From the NCBI RefSeq assembly GCF_029626265.1, contig NZ_JARUBN010000001.1, positions 3,844,001 to 3,908,000 on the forward strand: 64,000 nucleotides of DNA, given 5' to 3'. Each line of letters starts with the position of its first letter. The first letter of the stretch is position 1. A model generated the notes under the pieces. It had not been told where the DNA came from, did no database searches, and was given only the letters and a program-made list of their open reading frames with translations. This document shows, in pieces, positions 54,211 through 61,767 of this stretch. This DNA is from Micromonospora sp. WMMD1102 (GTDB taxonomy: Bacteria > Actinomycetota > Actinomycetes > Mycobacteriales > Micromonosporaceae). Position numbers and translations under genes: made by a program.

Positions 54211-54993
54211 CTAGCGCGTGAGGAGCAGTCGCGCGTCAGCCCCTTTATCCCCAGTGGACAAGTCGGGCATGGATGAGTACTCGCGTCCGTCCAATTGGCG
54301 TCCGCCGGACTTCGGTGTGCGGCCGCCCCACTGCTTGAAGAAGAACGCCGTGCCCGCCTCGTCGCACTGGTCCCGTACCGCCCGGACCCAGCCGGGCTGG
54401 ACAGGTCGGCTGTTCGGCCCAGACTCGCCGCCTGCGATGAGCCAGTGGATCTCGGAGAGGTTCATGTCGGCCAAGGGGCCGAGCAGAGGTTCTGCCGAGA
54501 CGAACCGGACGGCGGCGGGAACGCGTCGCAGTTCGTCGATGCGGCCCAGATGGTCGGCGCTTTCGACGCTGACACCCATCCACACGTTCGGTGGCCAGTC
54601 GATCAGCGGGGCGAGTTTCGCAAGCCTGGTGGCGCGTTTGGTCAGCACCTGATAGGTGTGTCGCGGTGTTTCTCGCATGACCTCGAAGACTTGCTGCACA
54701 TAGTTCACCGGTACTCGGGCGTGGAACAGGTCGGACATGGAGTTGACGAACACGACCCGCGGATCTCGCCAGCGCCGAGGAACGTTCAGCGCGTCCTCAT
54801 GCAGTGACACGCCGAACCCAGGCCCAGAGGTCCGCGGATCACCGTCGGTCTGATACTTCGCCGAGCCCATGGCCTTGAGCCGTCGAGACAGTGCCAGGGC
54901 GTAGCAGTTGTCGCAGCCAGGGGAAATGCGGTCACAGCCGGTCGTCGGATTCCACGTCGCCTCAGTCCACTCGATCCTGCTTCGATCCGCCAT
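54211..54993 (-). CDS. DUF5131 (phage Gp37/Gp68-type) three-Cys-motif protein
   Basis: The ATG at 54993 (AGGGGGTGAG upstream) gives about 260 residues; a GTG at 55002 is in frame. The start RSRIEWTEATWNPTTGCDRISPGCDNCYALAL holds the three cysteines that bind a cluster or metal. VVFVNSMSDLFHARVP, YQVLTKRATRL, VWMGVSVESADHLGRIDEL, RFVSAEPLLGPLADM and WLIAGGESGPNSRP complete the family pattern. It is a radical-SAM-like fold. Together with TcmP it forms a conserved two-gene unit. A LexA-type box lies 29 bases upstream, suggesting DNA-damage induction. Confidence 0.88.
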   Translation of the reverse strand: MADRSRIEWTEATWNPTTGCDRISPGCDNCYALALSRRLKAMGSAKYQTDGDPRTSGPGFGVSLHEDALNVPRRWRDPRVVFVNSMSDLFHARVPVNYVQQVFEVMRETPRHTYQVLTKRATRLAKLAPLIDWPPNVWMGVSVESADHLGRIDELRRVPAAVRFVSAEPLLGPLADMNLSEIHWLIAGGESGPNSRPVQPGWVRAVRDQCDEAGTAFFFKQWGGRTPKSGGRQLDGREYSSMPDLSTGDKGADARLLLTR

Positions 54994-55438
54994 CGAACTC
55001 ACCCCCTGAGATCACATCTTGTCGAACATCCGTTCGGTATGGAAGAGATCGGATCTCCTCACCTTCAACTTTTACGTGGCTGGGTGACCCCCTCTCGTAC
55101 AACGCCGCACGGTCATTGGCGTGGCGCTGCTCGAATACGAGCCTCTGGACCAACCGCATTGCACCTCGTTCCAGACCGCCGTAACTGGTCCGGCAACGCG
55201 GTACTGTGTCCGCGTTGCCCCTGTCCCGCGCCGTCCGGCCGAGAACATCGGCATCGCGAAGGTCCTTCTGCTGCGATACATACCGCTGTCGCGGAGCCTG
55301 GCCGAGCGACCACGCCCGCCGCCGTCCGTCAACCCCCGGGCCGGACCGGCCGGGGCACCCGGGCGGGTGATGCGAGAGGTCATCAGTGCCGAACCCAGCC
55401 CGGTGGGTGCTGGAAGCCGACCAGCAACGCCCGTGCAG
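54994..55438. other. Intergenic region with the SOS box, otherwise no gene
   Basis: About 445 bases separate the DUF5131 gene start from the 3' end of the ImmA gene. Open frames here look compositional. The only recognisable element is the LexA-type box at 55022-55037. Confidence 0.5.
55022..55037 (-). promoter_or_regulatory. LexA/SOS box TCGAACatccGTTCGG
   Basis: The site matches the actinobacterial/mycobacterial LexA consensus TCGAAC-N4-GTTCGA at 11 of 12 fixed bases. It lies 29 bases before the DUF5131 start, where a promoter-overlapping operator is expected. It probably places the DUF5131-tcmP pair under the SOS response. Confidence 0.7.
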
Positions 55439-55892
55439 TCACTGGGGCCTCAGCGCGCCCGCGCGGCGCGGGCCGCTCAGGTATCGGTCGATGCCGCTGG
55501 CATTCCAGCGCCACCGGACGAGTTCTTCCGAGGCGCCCAGGTGCCGCGCCGTTTGGGCGTGGTCCATGCGGGCGAACTTGGCCTGTTTGAGCGCGGCCTC
55601 GGGCGCGAGTAGGGAACCGGCGAGCCAGTCGGCTTCCCCTTCCTGTTGGTTGTCGAATTCCCGCATGACGCAATCGCCGAACGTGATCATGCGGCCATGC
55701 CGATGCTTCAAGATCAGGTGACTCAGCTCGTGACATATCGAGTTGTTGGTGCGGGCTTCGTCATGCGTGGGGTTGGTTACGACCAGCGTGCCGGTCGGCA
55801 GCGTGACGGTGACGGCCGACCACTCCCGTGGATTGTGGATCAGCAGTTCCTCGCGGTCGGCAGGGCCGAGCGAGGGCAGGTCTGCCGCAGGG

Positions 55893-57152
55893 TCATTGCG
55901 TTCTGGGGTAGCTGCTGGTCATTGCAGTGATGAGGTCGTGCGGGCGACGGTCGGCGCGTCTGGTGGCGCGGGCGATGTTGGTATCGCCGTTGGTGCGGTG
56001 GTAACTGGCCGCGGTGTTACGTAGCGTCGCCATGATTGCGGGGCCGGTGCCGGTTCTGGCTTGGTGGAGGTCTTCACGGAACGTGACGTCGCGGACATGA
56101 TGGACCTGATTCTCGATCAGCCACTCGTTTCGGGCCCAGGACTGCAGGTCCGCGGGTTGGGCGTGCTCGGCGGGGAGGGAGATGGTGTAGTAGGCGGTTT
56201 CCCTGGTGGTCTTGCCCTTGAGGGTGCGGGTGCGGGTGATCCGGACGGCCTGCTCGGCGTGAGGGAACAGCAGACCGCCGGGGGTGGCTACGGTGAGCGC
56301 CTTGACCGTGCGGGTCTCCCGCCGGCCGTGACCGGTTTCGCGGCGTCGGTCACCCACCGGGACCTGGGCCCAGGGCAAGGCCTTGAGCTGGGCAAACACG
56401 GTCGGCTGGTTACCTTTGACCGGGATGAGCAGGTCGGCGCCGCGAGCGGCGACCTCGGTCGCGTGGCTGGTCTGTGTATGGAGGGCGTCGGCCACGAAGA
56501 TGAGGCCGTCCAGGCTACCCAGAACCTGTTCGACCGCGTCCAGCAGTGGGGTGAACGCGGGGATTTCGTTGCTTTTCGCGGCCACGGTGACCTGAGCGAG
56601 CACGATGCCGGTGCTGGTGTCCAGCGCGGACAGCAGGTGGACCCGGCTGCCATCGGCGCGGCGGGCGCCGCGCATGGTCTTGCCGTCGATGGCGATGACG
56701 ATCCGGTACCGCCGAGGTCGGGGCGTGACCGGAGGCGGGACGCGGGTACGCAGCCAGTCGGCGAGCACGGTGGCCAGCAGGTCAGCGTCCAACCTGGTCA
56801 GCAGCCGCCAGATCGTGGTCGCGGCCGGGACGGCGCGGATGAACCCGAGCCGGGCCCTGGCGAGGTCATCGAGGTCGTGCAGCCAGTCCGCGATGGCCGC
56901 GAACGATGATGCGCCGGCGGTCACGGCGCACACCGCGACGGTCAGTAGCCCGACGAGCGGGTAACGCGCCCCACGCGGGGACCGGGGGTCCGCGATGGTG
57001 GCCAACGAGTGCTGGAGCCCAGCTTCTTCACCCTCGGTGACAAGGCGCGGTGGCGAGTCGGTGGGGGTGCGAACTGCGGACAGTACCTGAATCGGGCATG
57101 CTGACATCGCGGGTGAGGTCCTCAAGGTGTCCGGGAGCGTCGAGAACTCCAT
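55893..57152 (-). CDS. ISAs1 family transposase
   Basis: About 419 residues from an ATG at 57152 (TAGGTGATC upstream). Family parts are LQHSLATIADPRSPRGARYPLVGLLTVAVCAVTAGASSFAAIADW, YRIVIAIDGKTMRGARRADGSRVHLLSALD (first Asp), NEIPAFTPLLDAV, LIFVADALHTQTSHA (second Asp), LLIPVKGNQPTVFAQLKALPW, and a C-terminal NEWLIENQVHHVRDVTFREDLHQARTG with the catalytic Glu. The TGA stop lies just outside the element, in the disrupted ImmA gene. The enzyme looks intact. Confidence 0.92.
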   Translation of the reverse strand: MEFSTLPDTLRTSPAMSACPIQVLSAVRTPTDSPPRLVTEGEEAGLQHSLATIADPRSPRGARYPLVGLLTVAVCAVTAGASSFAAIADWLHDLDDLARARLGFIRAVPAATTIWRLLTRLDADLLATVLADWLRTRVPPPVTPRPRRYRIVIAIDGKTMRGARRADGSRVHLLSALDTSTGIVLAQVTVAAKSNEIPAFTPLLDAVEQVLGSLDGLIFVADALHTQTSHATEVAARGADLLIPVKGNQPTVFAQLKALPWAQVPVGDRRRETGHGRRETRTVKALTVATPGGLLFPHAEQAVRITRTRTLKGKTTRETAYYTISLPAEHAQPADLQSWARNEWLIENQVHHVRDVTFREDLHQARTGTGPAIMATLRNTAASYHRTNGDTNIARATRRADRRPHDLITAMTSSYPRTQ

Positions 57153-57220
57153 GATCACCTACAGGCCTCACCCGCCTTCCTCAACCCCGCAAGGGTCCGC
57201 CCACCCCGGGAATCCCCAGT
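55901..57220 (-). mobile_element. ISAs1-family insertion sequence
   Basis: The element is about 1320 bp. Its ends share CTGGGG (TTCTGGGGTAG on the left, AACTGGGGATT on the right, read inward). No clear target duplication was found, so the exact ends are uncertain by a few bases. It splits the ImmA/IrrE gene between codons for the N-terminal helix region and the zinc-binding core. Confidence 0.8.
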
Positions 57221-57419
57221 TCAACGGCCACTCGACCAAACACGCAATAGCCCTGGGTCTGCCGGAGTGCGGATGATTACGCCGTGATGGGCGGCCAATG
57301 CTCTGGGGTCGAGCGGCTGGTGCGGCGCGAGGGACAACAGGGCGCGCTGGTCGGCGGCGATGCGCTGCGACCGCGCTTTGAAGCCGCGCACCAGCGCGGA
57401 CGTCGCTGTCGCCACAGGG

Positions 57420-57806
57420 TTACTCCTTGTTCGGGGTGAAGTTGCCGAAGTCGGCGTAGGCGGCCCGGACGAGTGCGGCGAGGGCCTTGGCGGTCGCTGG
57501 CGGCAGCGTCCGATCTGCCCGCAAATGCGCCTCGATCGCTTCAGCGCCGCTGACTTCCCTGTCGCGGTCGATGAACAGGTCGGCCGAAACGCCCAGCCAT
57601 CGGACCAGCGCGGCGAAGGTGGCCGTGTCGGGCACCTTGCCGTTGAGCACCCGTGACAGCGTGGCCGCGCTCACGCCGGCCTGGGCCGCTGCCTCCCGCA
57701 GCTTGAGGCCGTCGCGAGCCAGCCGGTTGTCTACCAGGGCGGCGAGTTCGGCGATCCGCAGTGGGGAGCCGCCCGCCGGCTCCCTCTCTCGGAAGGTTTC
57801 TTTCAT
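57420..57806 (-). CDS. XRE-family repressor, partner of the ImmA-type protease
   Basis: The ATG at 57806 gives 128 residues. The helix-turn-helix (RIAELAALVDNRLARDGLKLREAAAQAGVSAATLSRVLNGKVPDTATFAALVRWLGVSADLFI) is followed by a short helical tail (AHLRADRTLPPATAKALAALVRAAYADFG). Gene order (repressor then ImmA/IrrE protease) is that of ImmR/ImmA-type switches, in which the protease removes the repressor upon a signal. TGCAAC sites in the upstream region, one touching its start codon, suggest autoregulation and control of the divergent operon. Confidence 0.85.
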   Translation of the reverse strand: MKETFREREPAGGSPLRIAELAALVDNRLARDGLKLREAAAQAGVSAATLSRVLNGKVPDTATFAALVRWLGVSADLFIDRDREVSGAEAIEAHLRADRTLPPATAKALAALVRAAYADFGNFTPNKE

Positions 57807-57876
57807 GCAACCTCGTCTCGTGCTTGCAACAGGGCCCCCTGTGGATCTATCGTCTCACCAGTGCAACCACGTTGCA
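57806..57876. promoter_or_regulatory. TGCAAC operator array and putative divergent promoter
   Basis: TGCAAC occurs at 57806, 57825 and 57862, and the inverted GTTGCA lies at 57871, so 57862-57876 forms the dyad TGCAAC-CAC-GTTGCA. Spacings of 19, 37 and 9 bp are near whole helical turns for the first three. A plausible rightward promoter is TTGCAA (57824-57829) and TATCGT (57848-57853) with an 18-bp spacer, and the dyad sits just downstream of it. This fits binding by the divergent XRE repressor. Confidence 0.55.
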
Positions 57877-57901
57877 TGGAAGTCGGCGAGAGGAGTCTGT
57901 C

Positions 57902-58099
57902 ATGACACGTGGCCGCAGCGCCATCACCGGGCGCTTCATTTCCCGGGCCGCCGCCACGCGGCACCCGCGCATGAGCGTGACCGAGAGCAGGCGCAACGCC
58001 AGCTCGGGCACGCACCACCGCAGCGCCATCACCGGCCGCTACATCACCGGCGCCGCTGCCGCGCGCCACCCGCGCACCAGCGTCACGGAACGGGGCTAG
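57902..58099 (+). CDS. Small basic protein with two tandem repeats
   Basis: The ATG at 57902 (GGAGAGGAG-like site upstream) gives 65 residues made of two copies of one motif: RSAITGRFISRAAATRHPRMSVTE and RSAITGRYITGAAAARHPRTSVTE. I recall single-copy versions of this SAITGRY...RHPRTSVTE peptide from actinobacterial mobile elements and phages; the function is unknown. It is the first gene after the operator array, 71 bases before the ubiquitin-like gene, so it may be part of that operon. Confidence 0.65.
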   Translation: MTRGRSAITGRFISRAAATRHPRMSVTESRRNASSGTHHRSAITGRYITGAAAARHPRTSVTERG

Positions 58100-58170
58100 G
58101 ACAAGCACATCGTGCGAGGCGGCGCCACCACCTTGCACTTCAAACTACGAGTTCAGATGAGGGGGTCGAG

Positions 58171-58452
58171 GTGACTACCACCGCGACGCACGACACGCCC
58201 GGCACCGACGACGATCGGACGGACCGACCGACCTTCGAGATCAACATCGAGGGCCAGATCTACGTATGGCACGAGCGCACAATCACGCCTGCCCAGATCC
58301 GCGAACTCGGCGGGCTTCCGGCCGACCAGCCGGTCATCGAGATCAACTTCCGCGACAACACCGAACGGACGCTGGCCGAGGGCGAGGTCGTGGGGGTCAA
58401 GCCGGGCCACGGATTTGGCAAGAAGATCGGGTTCAAGCGGGGTGATCGGTGA
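58171..58452 (+). CDS. Ubiquitin-like protein (multiubiquitin-domain family)
   Basis: A GTG at 58171 with GAGGGGG upstream gives 93 residues. After a disordered ~20-residue start, TFEINIEGQIYVWHERTITPAQIRELGGLPADQPVIEINFRDNTERTLAEGEVVGVKPGHGFGKKIGFKRGDR has the beta-grasp layout of the prokaryotic multiubiquitin domain, here in a single copy. The C-terminus does not end in Gly-Gly, so conjugation would need trimming by the JAMM peptidase or a non-standard end. Its stop overlaps the next start (GTGA). It is the modifier of the operon. Confidence 0.75.
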   Translation: MTTTATHDTPGTDDDRTDRPTFEINIEGQIYVWHERTITPAQIRELGGLPADQPVIEINFRDNTERTLAEGEVVGVKPGHGFGKKIGFKRGDR

Positions 58453-58838
58453 ACGACTGGGGGGTGCAGGAGCTTCGGCTCCTGCACCACTGCTGGCCGG
58501 CGCTGGTCCACGCCGAGGGCACGAACTGGTGCAAAATCCCGGACTTCGCGCTGCCGGCCGGATGGAACCGGTCGAACGTGGACATCGCGTTCCAGATCCC
58601 CGAGGCCCTACCGGGACAGGAGCCGTACGCCTTCTGGGTCTCCGGCGGCCTGGCACTGGCCACCGGCGCGCAGATCACGAACTATGTCTTCCCGGCCGAT
58701 AGCACCCCATGGGGCGGGCAGTGGGGCAAGTTCTCCTGGAACCTGAACCCGTGGGCGCCCGGCGCCCGGCCAGGAGAGGGAACCAGCCTGGTCGACTTCG
58801 TGCGCTCGTTCACAGGCCGGCTCCGGGAGTTGAACTAA
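58449..58838 (+). CDS. E2-like protein (Prok-E2 family E type)
   Basis: The GTG at 58449 is coupled to the Ubl gene and gives 129 residues. WCKIPDFALPAGWNRSNVDIAFQIPEALPGQEPYAFWVSGGLAL and QWGKFSWNLNPWAPGARPGEGTSLVDFVRSFTGRLREL follow the pattern of bacterial E2-like family E proteins: an L-P-x-G-Y/W start, an I-P-x-x-x-P strand, an F-W-V core and a W-x-F-S...W-x-P-G end. The family lies next to multiubiquitin, JAMM and ThiF genes. One candidate active-site residue is the Cys of NWCKIP, but this is early in the fold, so the catalytic mechanism is open. Confidence 0.65.
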   Translation: MNDWGVQELRLLHHCWPALVHAEGTNWCKIPDFALPAGWNRSNVDIAFQIPEALPGQEPYAFWVSGGLALATGAQITNYVFPADSTPWGGQWGKFSWNLNPWAPGARPGEGTSLVDFVRSFTGRLRELN

Positions 58839-58839
58839 C

Positions 58840-59370
58840 GTGCGCCTGCACCTGACCGCCGCCCAGCACACCGAGTTGCACCCGTACCTGTTCGACGTGC
58901 CGGAGCGGATCGCGTTCCTGTTCCTCCGCCTCTCGCCCGGCGGCACTGCGCCCGGCGGAGATGCGCACGTCGGTGAGGTCCGGCTTCTCGAGCCCGGCGA
59001 CTACCTCCACCGCGACCAGCACTACGTCGAACTGGCCGAGCACGTACGCCCCGCCGTGATCCGCACCGCGCACCAGCACAGGTACGCGGTCGTCGAGGCA
59101 CACGCGCACGACTGGCCCGGACCATCGACCCGGTTCAGCCCGACCGACCTCGACGGGTTGCAACAGCTCGGCCCACACATGACCTGGCGGCTACCCGGCA
59201 GGCCGTACACCGCGCTGGTCTTCGGCCGGGAAAGCTTCGACGCCCTGCAATGGCACCCCGACGGCTCCGTGACCAGCATCGACGCACTCGTCATAGGCGG
59301 CGAGCCCAAGGCTCCCACTGGAATCAGCCTTGGCCGTCTGGCCGCCGTCCCGTCTTGGAGGACACGATGA
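58840..59370 (+). CDS. JAMM/JAB-family metallopeptidase (deubiquitinase-like)
   Basis: A GTG at 58840 (GGGAG upstream) one base after the E2 stop gives 176 residues. The JAMM zinc motif is visible as HAHDWPGPSTRFSPTDLDGL: the His-x-His pair (about residues 88 and 90), and Ser and Asp after the usual spacing (about 98 and 101). A start helix/strand (RLHLTAAQHTELHPYLFD, RIAFLFLRLSPGG) carries the upstream part. Such enzymes trim or remove ubiquitin-like modifiers. It is coupled to the E1 gene by ATGA. Confidence 0.75.
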   Translation: MRLHLTAAQHTELHPYLFDVPERIAFLFLRLSPGGTAPGGDAHVGEVRLLEPGDYLHRDQHYVELAEHVRPAVIRTAHQHRYAVVEAHAHDWPGPSTRFSPTDLDGLQQLGPHMTWRLPGRPYTALVFGRESFDALQWHPDGSVTSIDALVIGGEPKAPTGISLGRLAAVPSWRTR

Positions 59371-60398
59371 TCGACGACTCGATCCGGTACGACCGGAACA
59401 CCATGCTGTTCGGCGCCGACGGCCAGAAGCGCATCAAGGCCGCCCGGGTCGGCGTCGCCGGCCTCGGCGGGCTCGGCTGCCACCTTGTCCAGCAGTTGGC
59501 GTACCTCGGGGTCCGCCGGTACGTCCTGGCCGACGGCGACCGCGCGAGCAGCCACAGCCTCAACCGCCTGGTCACCGCCTACCCCGACGACGTCGGTCAG
59601 TACAAGACCGACCTCGCCGAACGCCTGATCCGGGCAATCAACCCGGATGCCGAGGTGGTCAACATCCGGCACCACCTTCCCCACCCGGACGCCATCGGCG
59701 CACTGGCCGGCGTCGAACTCATCATCGGCGGCCTCGACAATGACGCGCCCCGGCTCCACTTGGCCGACCTGGCCTCCCAGCACCGCATCGTCTACATCGA
59801 CGCGGCCACCGACACCAACGCCGACAACGGGCCGCTCGCGTACGGCGGCCGGGTCGTCACCGCAGGTACCGGGCCCGGCTGTCTGTTCTGCCTCGACCTT
59901 CTCGACCAGCAGCAAATCCGCCGAGTCGCCATGACGGACGAGGAACGCGCTGCCGACGCCGCGATCTACGGCGTGCCCGCCGACGCTCTCGACGACGCCG
60001 GCCCCTCCGTCGTCACCATCAACGGCGTGGTCGCCTCGCTCGCCGCCACCGAAGCGATGGTCCACCTTACCGGGCTCCGAAAGCCCCAAAAACAGCTCAC
60101 CTACAGAGCCGACCACGGCGGCGTCCGTATCAATCTCGACCCACCGGCCCGGACGGCATGCCCGTACTGCATACGATGGGCCTCTCCTGAGCCTGTTCTC
60201 GCACCGGCGTACGAGAACAAGCTCGGCGTAGGTGAAGACGAGCGACTGCCGCAAACAGGCTTATCGGGAGAATCAAGACCGGATCACCAACGGCTCCGCA
60301 CCCCGGGACAAGATGTGGCCCAGGCTGCTACCTCAGGCGGAACAGTGCCTCAACGCGCAGTCGTCGACCGATCACGATGCGATTTTGCAGATCTGTGA
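59367..60398 (+). CDS. ThiF-family E1-like adenylyltransferase
   Basis: The 343-residue protein begins DDSIRYDRNTMLFGADGQKRIKAARVGVAGLGGLGCHLVQQLAYLGVRRYVLADGD, the E1/ThiF ATP-binding start with the GxGGxG loop and the metal-coordinating aspartate. SLNRLVTAYPDDVGQYKTDLAERLIRAINPDAEV contains the conserved Asn/Arg and helix. Zinc pairs CLFC (about residue 172) and CPYC (about 264) are present. It should adenylate the Ubl C-terminus. The last ~70 residues are of low complexity and may reflect loss of the original end. Confidence 0.82.
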   Translation: MIDDSIRYDRNTMLFGADGQKRIKAARVGVAGLGGLGCHLVQQLAYLGVRRYVLADGDRASSHSLNRLVTAYPDDVGQYKTDLAERLIRAINPDAEVVNIRHHLPHPDAIGALAGVELIIGGLDNDAPRLHLADLASQHRIVYIDAATDTNADNGPLAYGGRVVTAGTGPGCLFCLDLLDQQQIRRVAMTDEERAADAAIYGVPADALDDAGPSVVTINGVVASLAATEAMVHLTGLRKPQKQLTYRADHGGVRINLDPPARTACPYCIRWASPEPVLAPAYENKLGVGEDERLPQTGLSGESRPDHQRLRTPGQDVAQAATSGGTVPQRAVVDRSRCDFADL

Positions 60399-60564
60399 CG
60401 TGCCCCCGGCAGGGCACCAACCTGCGTATTCGGGGCGGCCGGCTTGCGCGTGGCTACGCCAACACGACATCCATATCAGCCACGGTCGGATATGGGAATT
60501 TGGTTCGTGTTGGGCCTGATACTTGTACTCCTTCACGACGACCAGTGGAGAGACAGTGCTGGAG

Positions 60565-61767
60565 CTACCCCGTCGAGCCCTCCAGCCGTGATCGCGGACT
60601 GTTCGGATAGGTGGTGGCGGGATCTTCGTATGCGGCATGGCTGGCCGGGCTGAGGTCGGTGATGAGGGCTCGGAGTCGGGCTTCCTCATACAGGCCGTCG
60701 GCGTCGGGTAGCCATTCGGTGGCGCCAGGCAGGACGAGCATTTCGGCGAGGAATCCGCGGCCTGCAGTGTCGCGGTCAGCGGTGACCCGTAGTTGGACGT
60801 CGGCGGCGGCGAGGCCGCGGAGCAGTGTCCATGCTGCCGATGAGGGTCGTCCGTAGATGCACACCAGCGGCAGGCAGGTGGTGCCGAGTTGTTCGGCGGC
60901 GGCCTCGGCGACGGCGGGGTTCTCGCAGACGCGCACGACGGTCAGCGCGGGTGCAGGTGCCCAGCCTCCGCGTAGGCTGCGGCTGGTCAGCCATACCGGT
61001 TCGCCGTGTTCGGCTGCAGCGCCCGCGATCCGGGTTGCTGGGGCTTTCCCGGTCAGGGTGAGGTTGAGGACCAGGACGGTGGCGGAGACCTCGTCGCAGC
61101 TGATCCCGTGCTCGGCCCACACGTGCCGCCAACGATCGGCGGTCAGCGCGGTGTCGGCGGCGGAGGCGGCGTTGTCCGCGGTGGCAAAGGCGGCCGCGAG
61201 CAGGCGGGCGGCGGTGCGGCCGAGGTCGTGGTCGCGGTCGAGGCGGTGCGGGTCGCCGTAGAGGGCGTTGGCGATTTCAGCGAGGGGTCGGCCGGTGCCG
61301 GGGAGGGCGTGCCACAGGTGTTGCAGGTCGTCGGAGCGGCGGGTGGCGGTGTCGGGGTCGGTGCCGAGCCAGCGGCGTTTGCGGGCAAGCTGTACGGCGT
61401 GGTCGGGAAGGCCTGTGGTGGTGAGGCTGGTGTAGGCGGCGTCGATGGTGGCTGCGGTGCGGGCGGCGGCTTGTTCGCGGCGGCCGCGGACGTCGTCGAT
61501 GGCGCCGCCAGTGCGGGTCAGCAGGTCGAGCAGGTCGTCGCCGGTCCGGGTGAGGGCAGTGCGGAGTTTGCCGAGGGTTACGGGCTGGCCGGATGTGTCC
61601 CACGCCACGCCAAGATAGCGGGCCACTTGGGCTCGTTCGGTGGCGGTGAGCTCGACGCGGACGGTGACGCCGTTGCCGGTGCGGCGTTCCTGCAGCAGTT
61701 CCCGGACCGCGGTAAGGACCTTGTGCGGGCCGGGCTGGGCGGCCCACCGGTCGGTTGCCGCGCTCAT
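60565..61767 (-). CDS. jetD: TIGR02679-type Wadjet JetD-like protein
   Basis: The 400-residue product starts DRWAAQPGPHKVLTAVRELLQERRTGNGVTVRVELTATERAQVARYLGVAW, the N-terminal pattern of TIGR02679. It ends with a Toprim/DUF2399-like part: EQLGTTCLPLVCIYGRPSSAAWTLLRGLAAADVQLRVTADRDTAGRGFLAEMLV, in which V-T-A-D-R-D supplies metal-binding aspartates and an earlier VCENPAV the glutamate. JetD-type proteins are the nucleases that cleave plasmid DNA extruded by the Wadjet SMC complex. The ATG overlaps the TIGR02680 stop by ATGA, so it is the last gene of the operon. Confidence 0.8.
   Translation of the reverse strand: MSAATDRWAAQPGPHKVLTAVRELLQERRTGNGVTVRVELTATERAQVARYLGVAWDTSGQPVTLGKLRTALTRTGDDLLDLLTRTGGAIDDVRGRREQAAARTAATIDAAYTSLTTTGLPDHAVQLARKRRWLGTDPDTATRRSDDLQHLWHALPGTGRPLAEIANALYGDPHRLDRDHDLGRTAARLLAAAFATADNAASAADTALTADRWRHVWAEHGISCDEVSATVLVLNLTLTGKAPATRIAGAAAEHGEPVWLTSRSLRGGWAPAPALTVVRVCENPAVAEAAAEQLGTTCLPLVCIYGRPSSAAWTLLRGLAAADVQLRVTADRDTAGRGFLAEMLVLPGATEWLPDADGLYEEARLRALITDLSPASHAAYEDPATTYPNSPRSRLEGSTG

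Larger units (their letters stand above)
55439..57415 (-). pseudogene. ImmA/IrrE-type metallopeptidase gene split by an ISAs1 element
   Basis: The N-terminal piece (57415 to 57221, GTG start with AAGGAG) reads ALVRGFKARSQRIAADQRALLSLAPHQPLDPRALAAHHGVIIRTPADP. After the element, the remainder (about 55900 to 55439) reads DLPSLGPADREELLIHNPREWSAVTVTL, NSICHELSHLILKHRHGR (the HExxH-type zinc motif H-E-L-S-H), NQQEGEADWLAGSLLAPEAAL (third zinc ligand) and a C-terminal ARHLGASEELVRWRWNASG. These are ImmA/IrrE features. The gene follows an XRE repressor gene by 4 bases; in related systems the protease cleaves that repressor. The split abolishes the normal protein. Confidence 0.85.
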
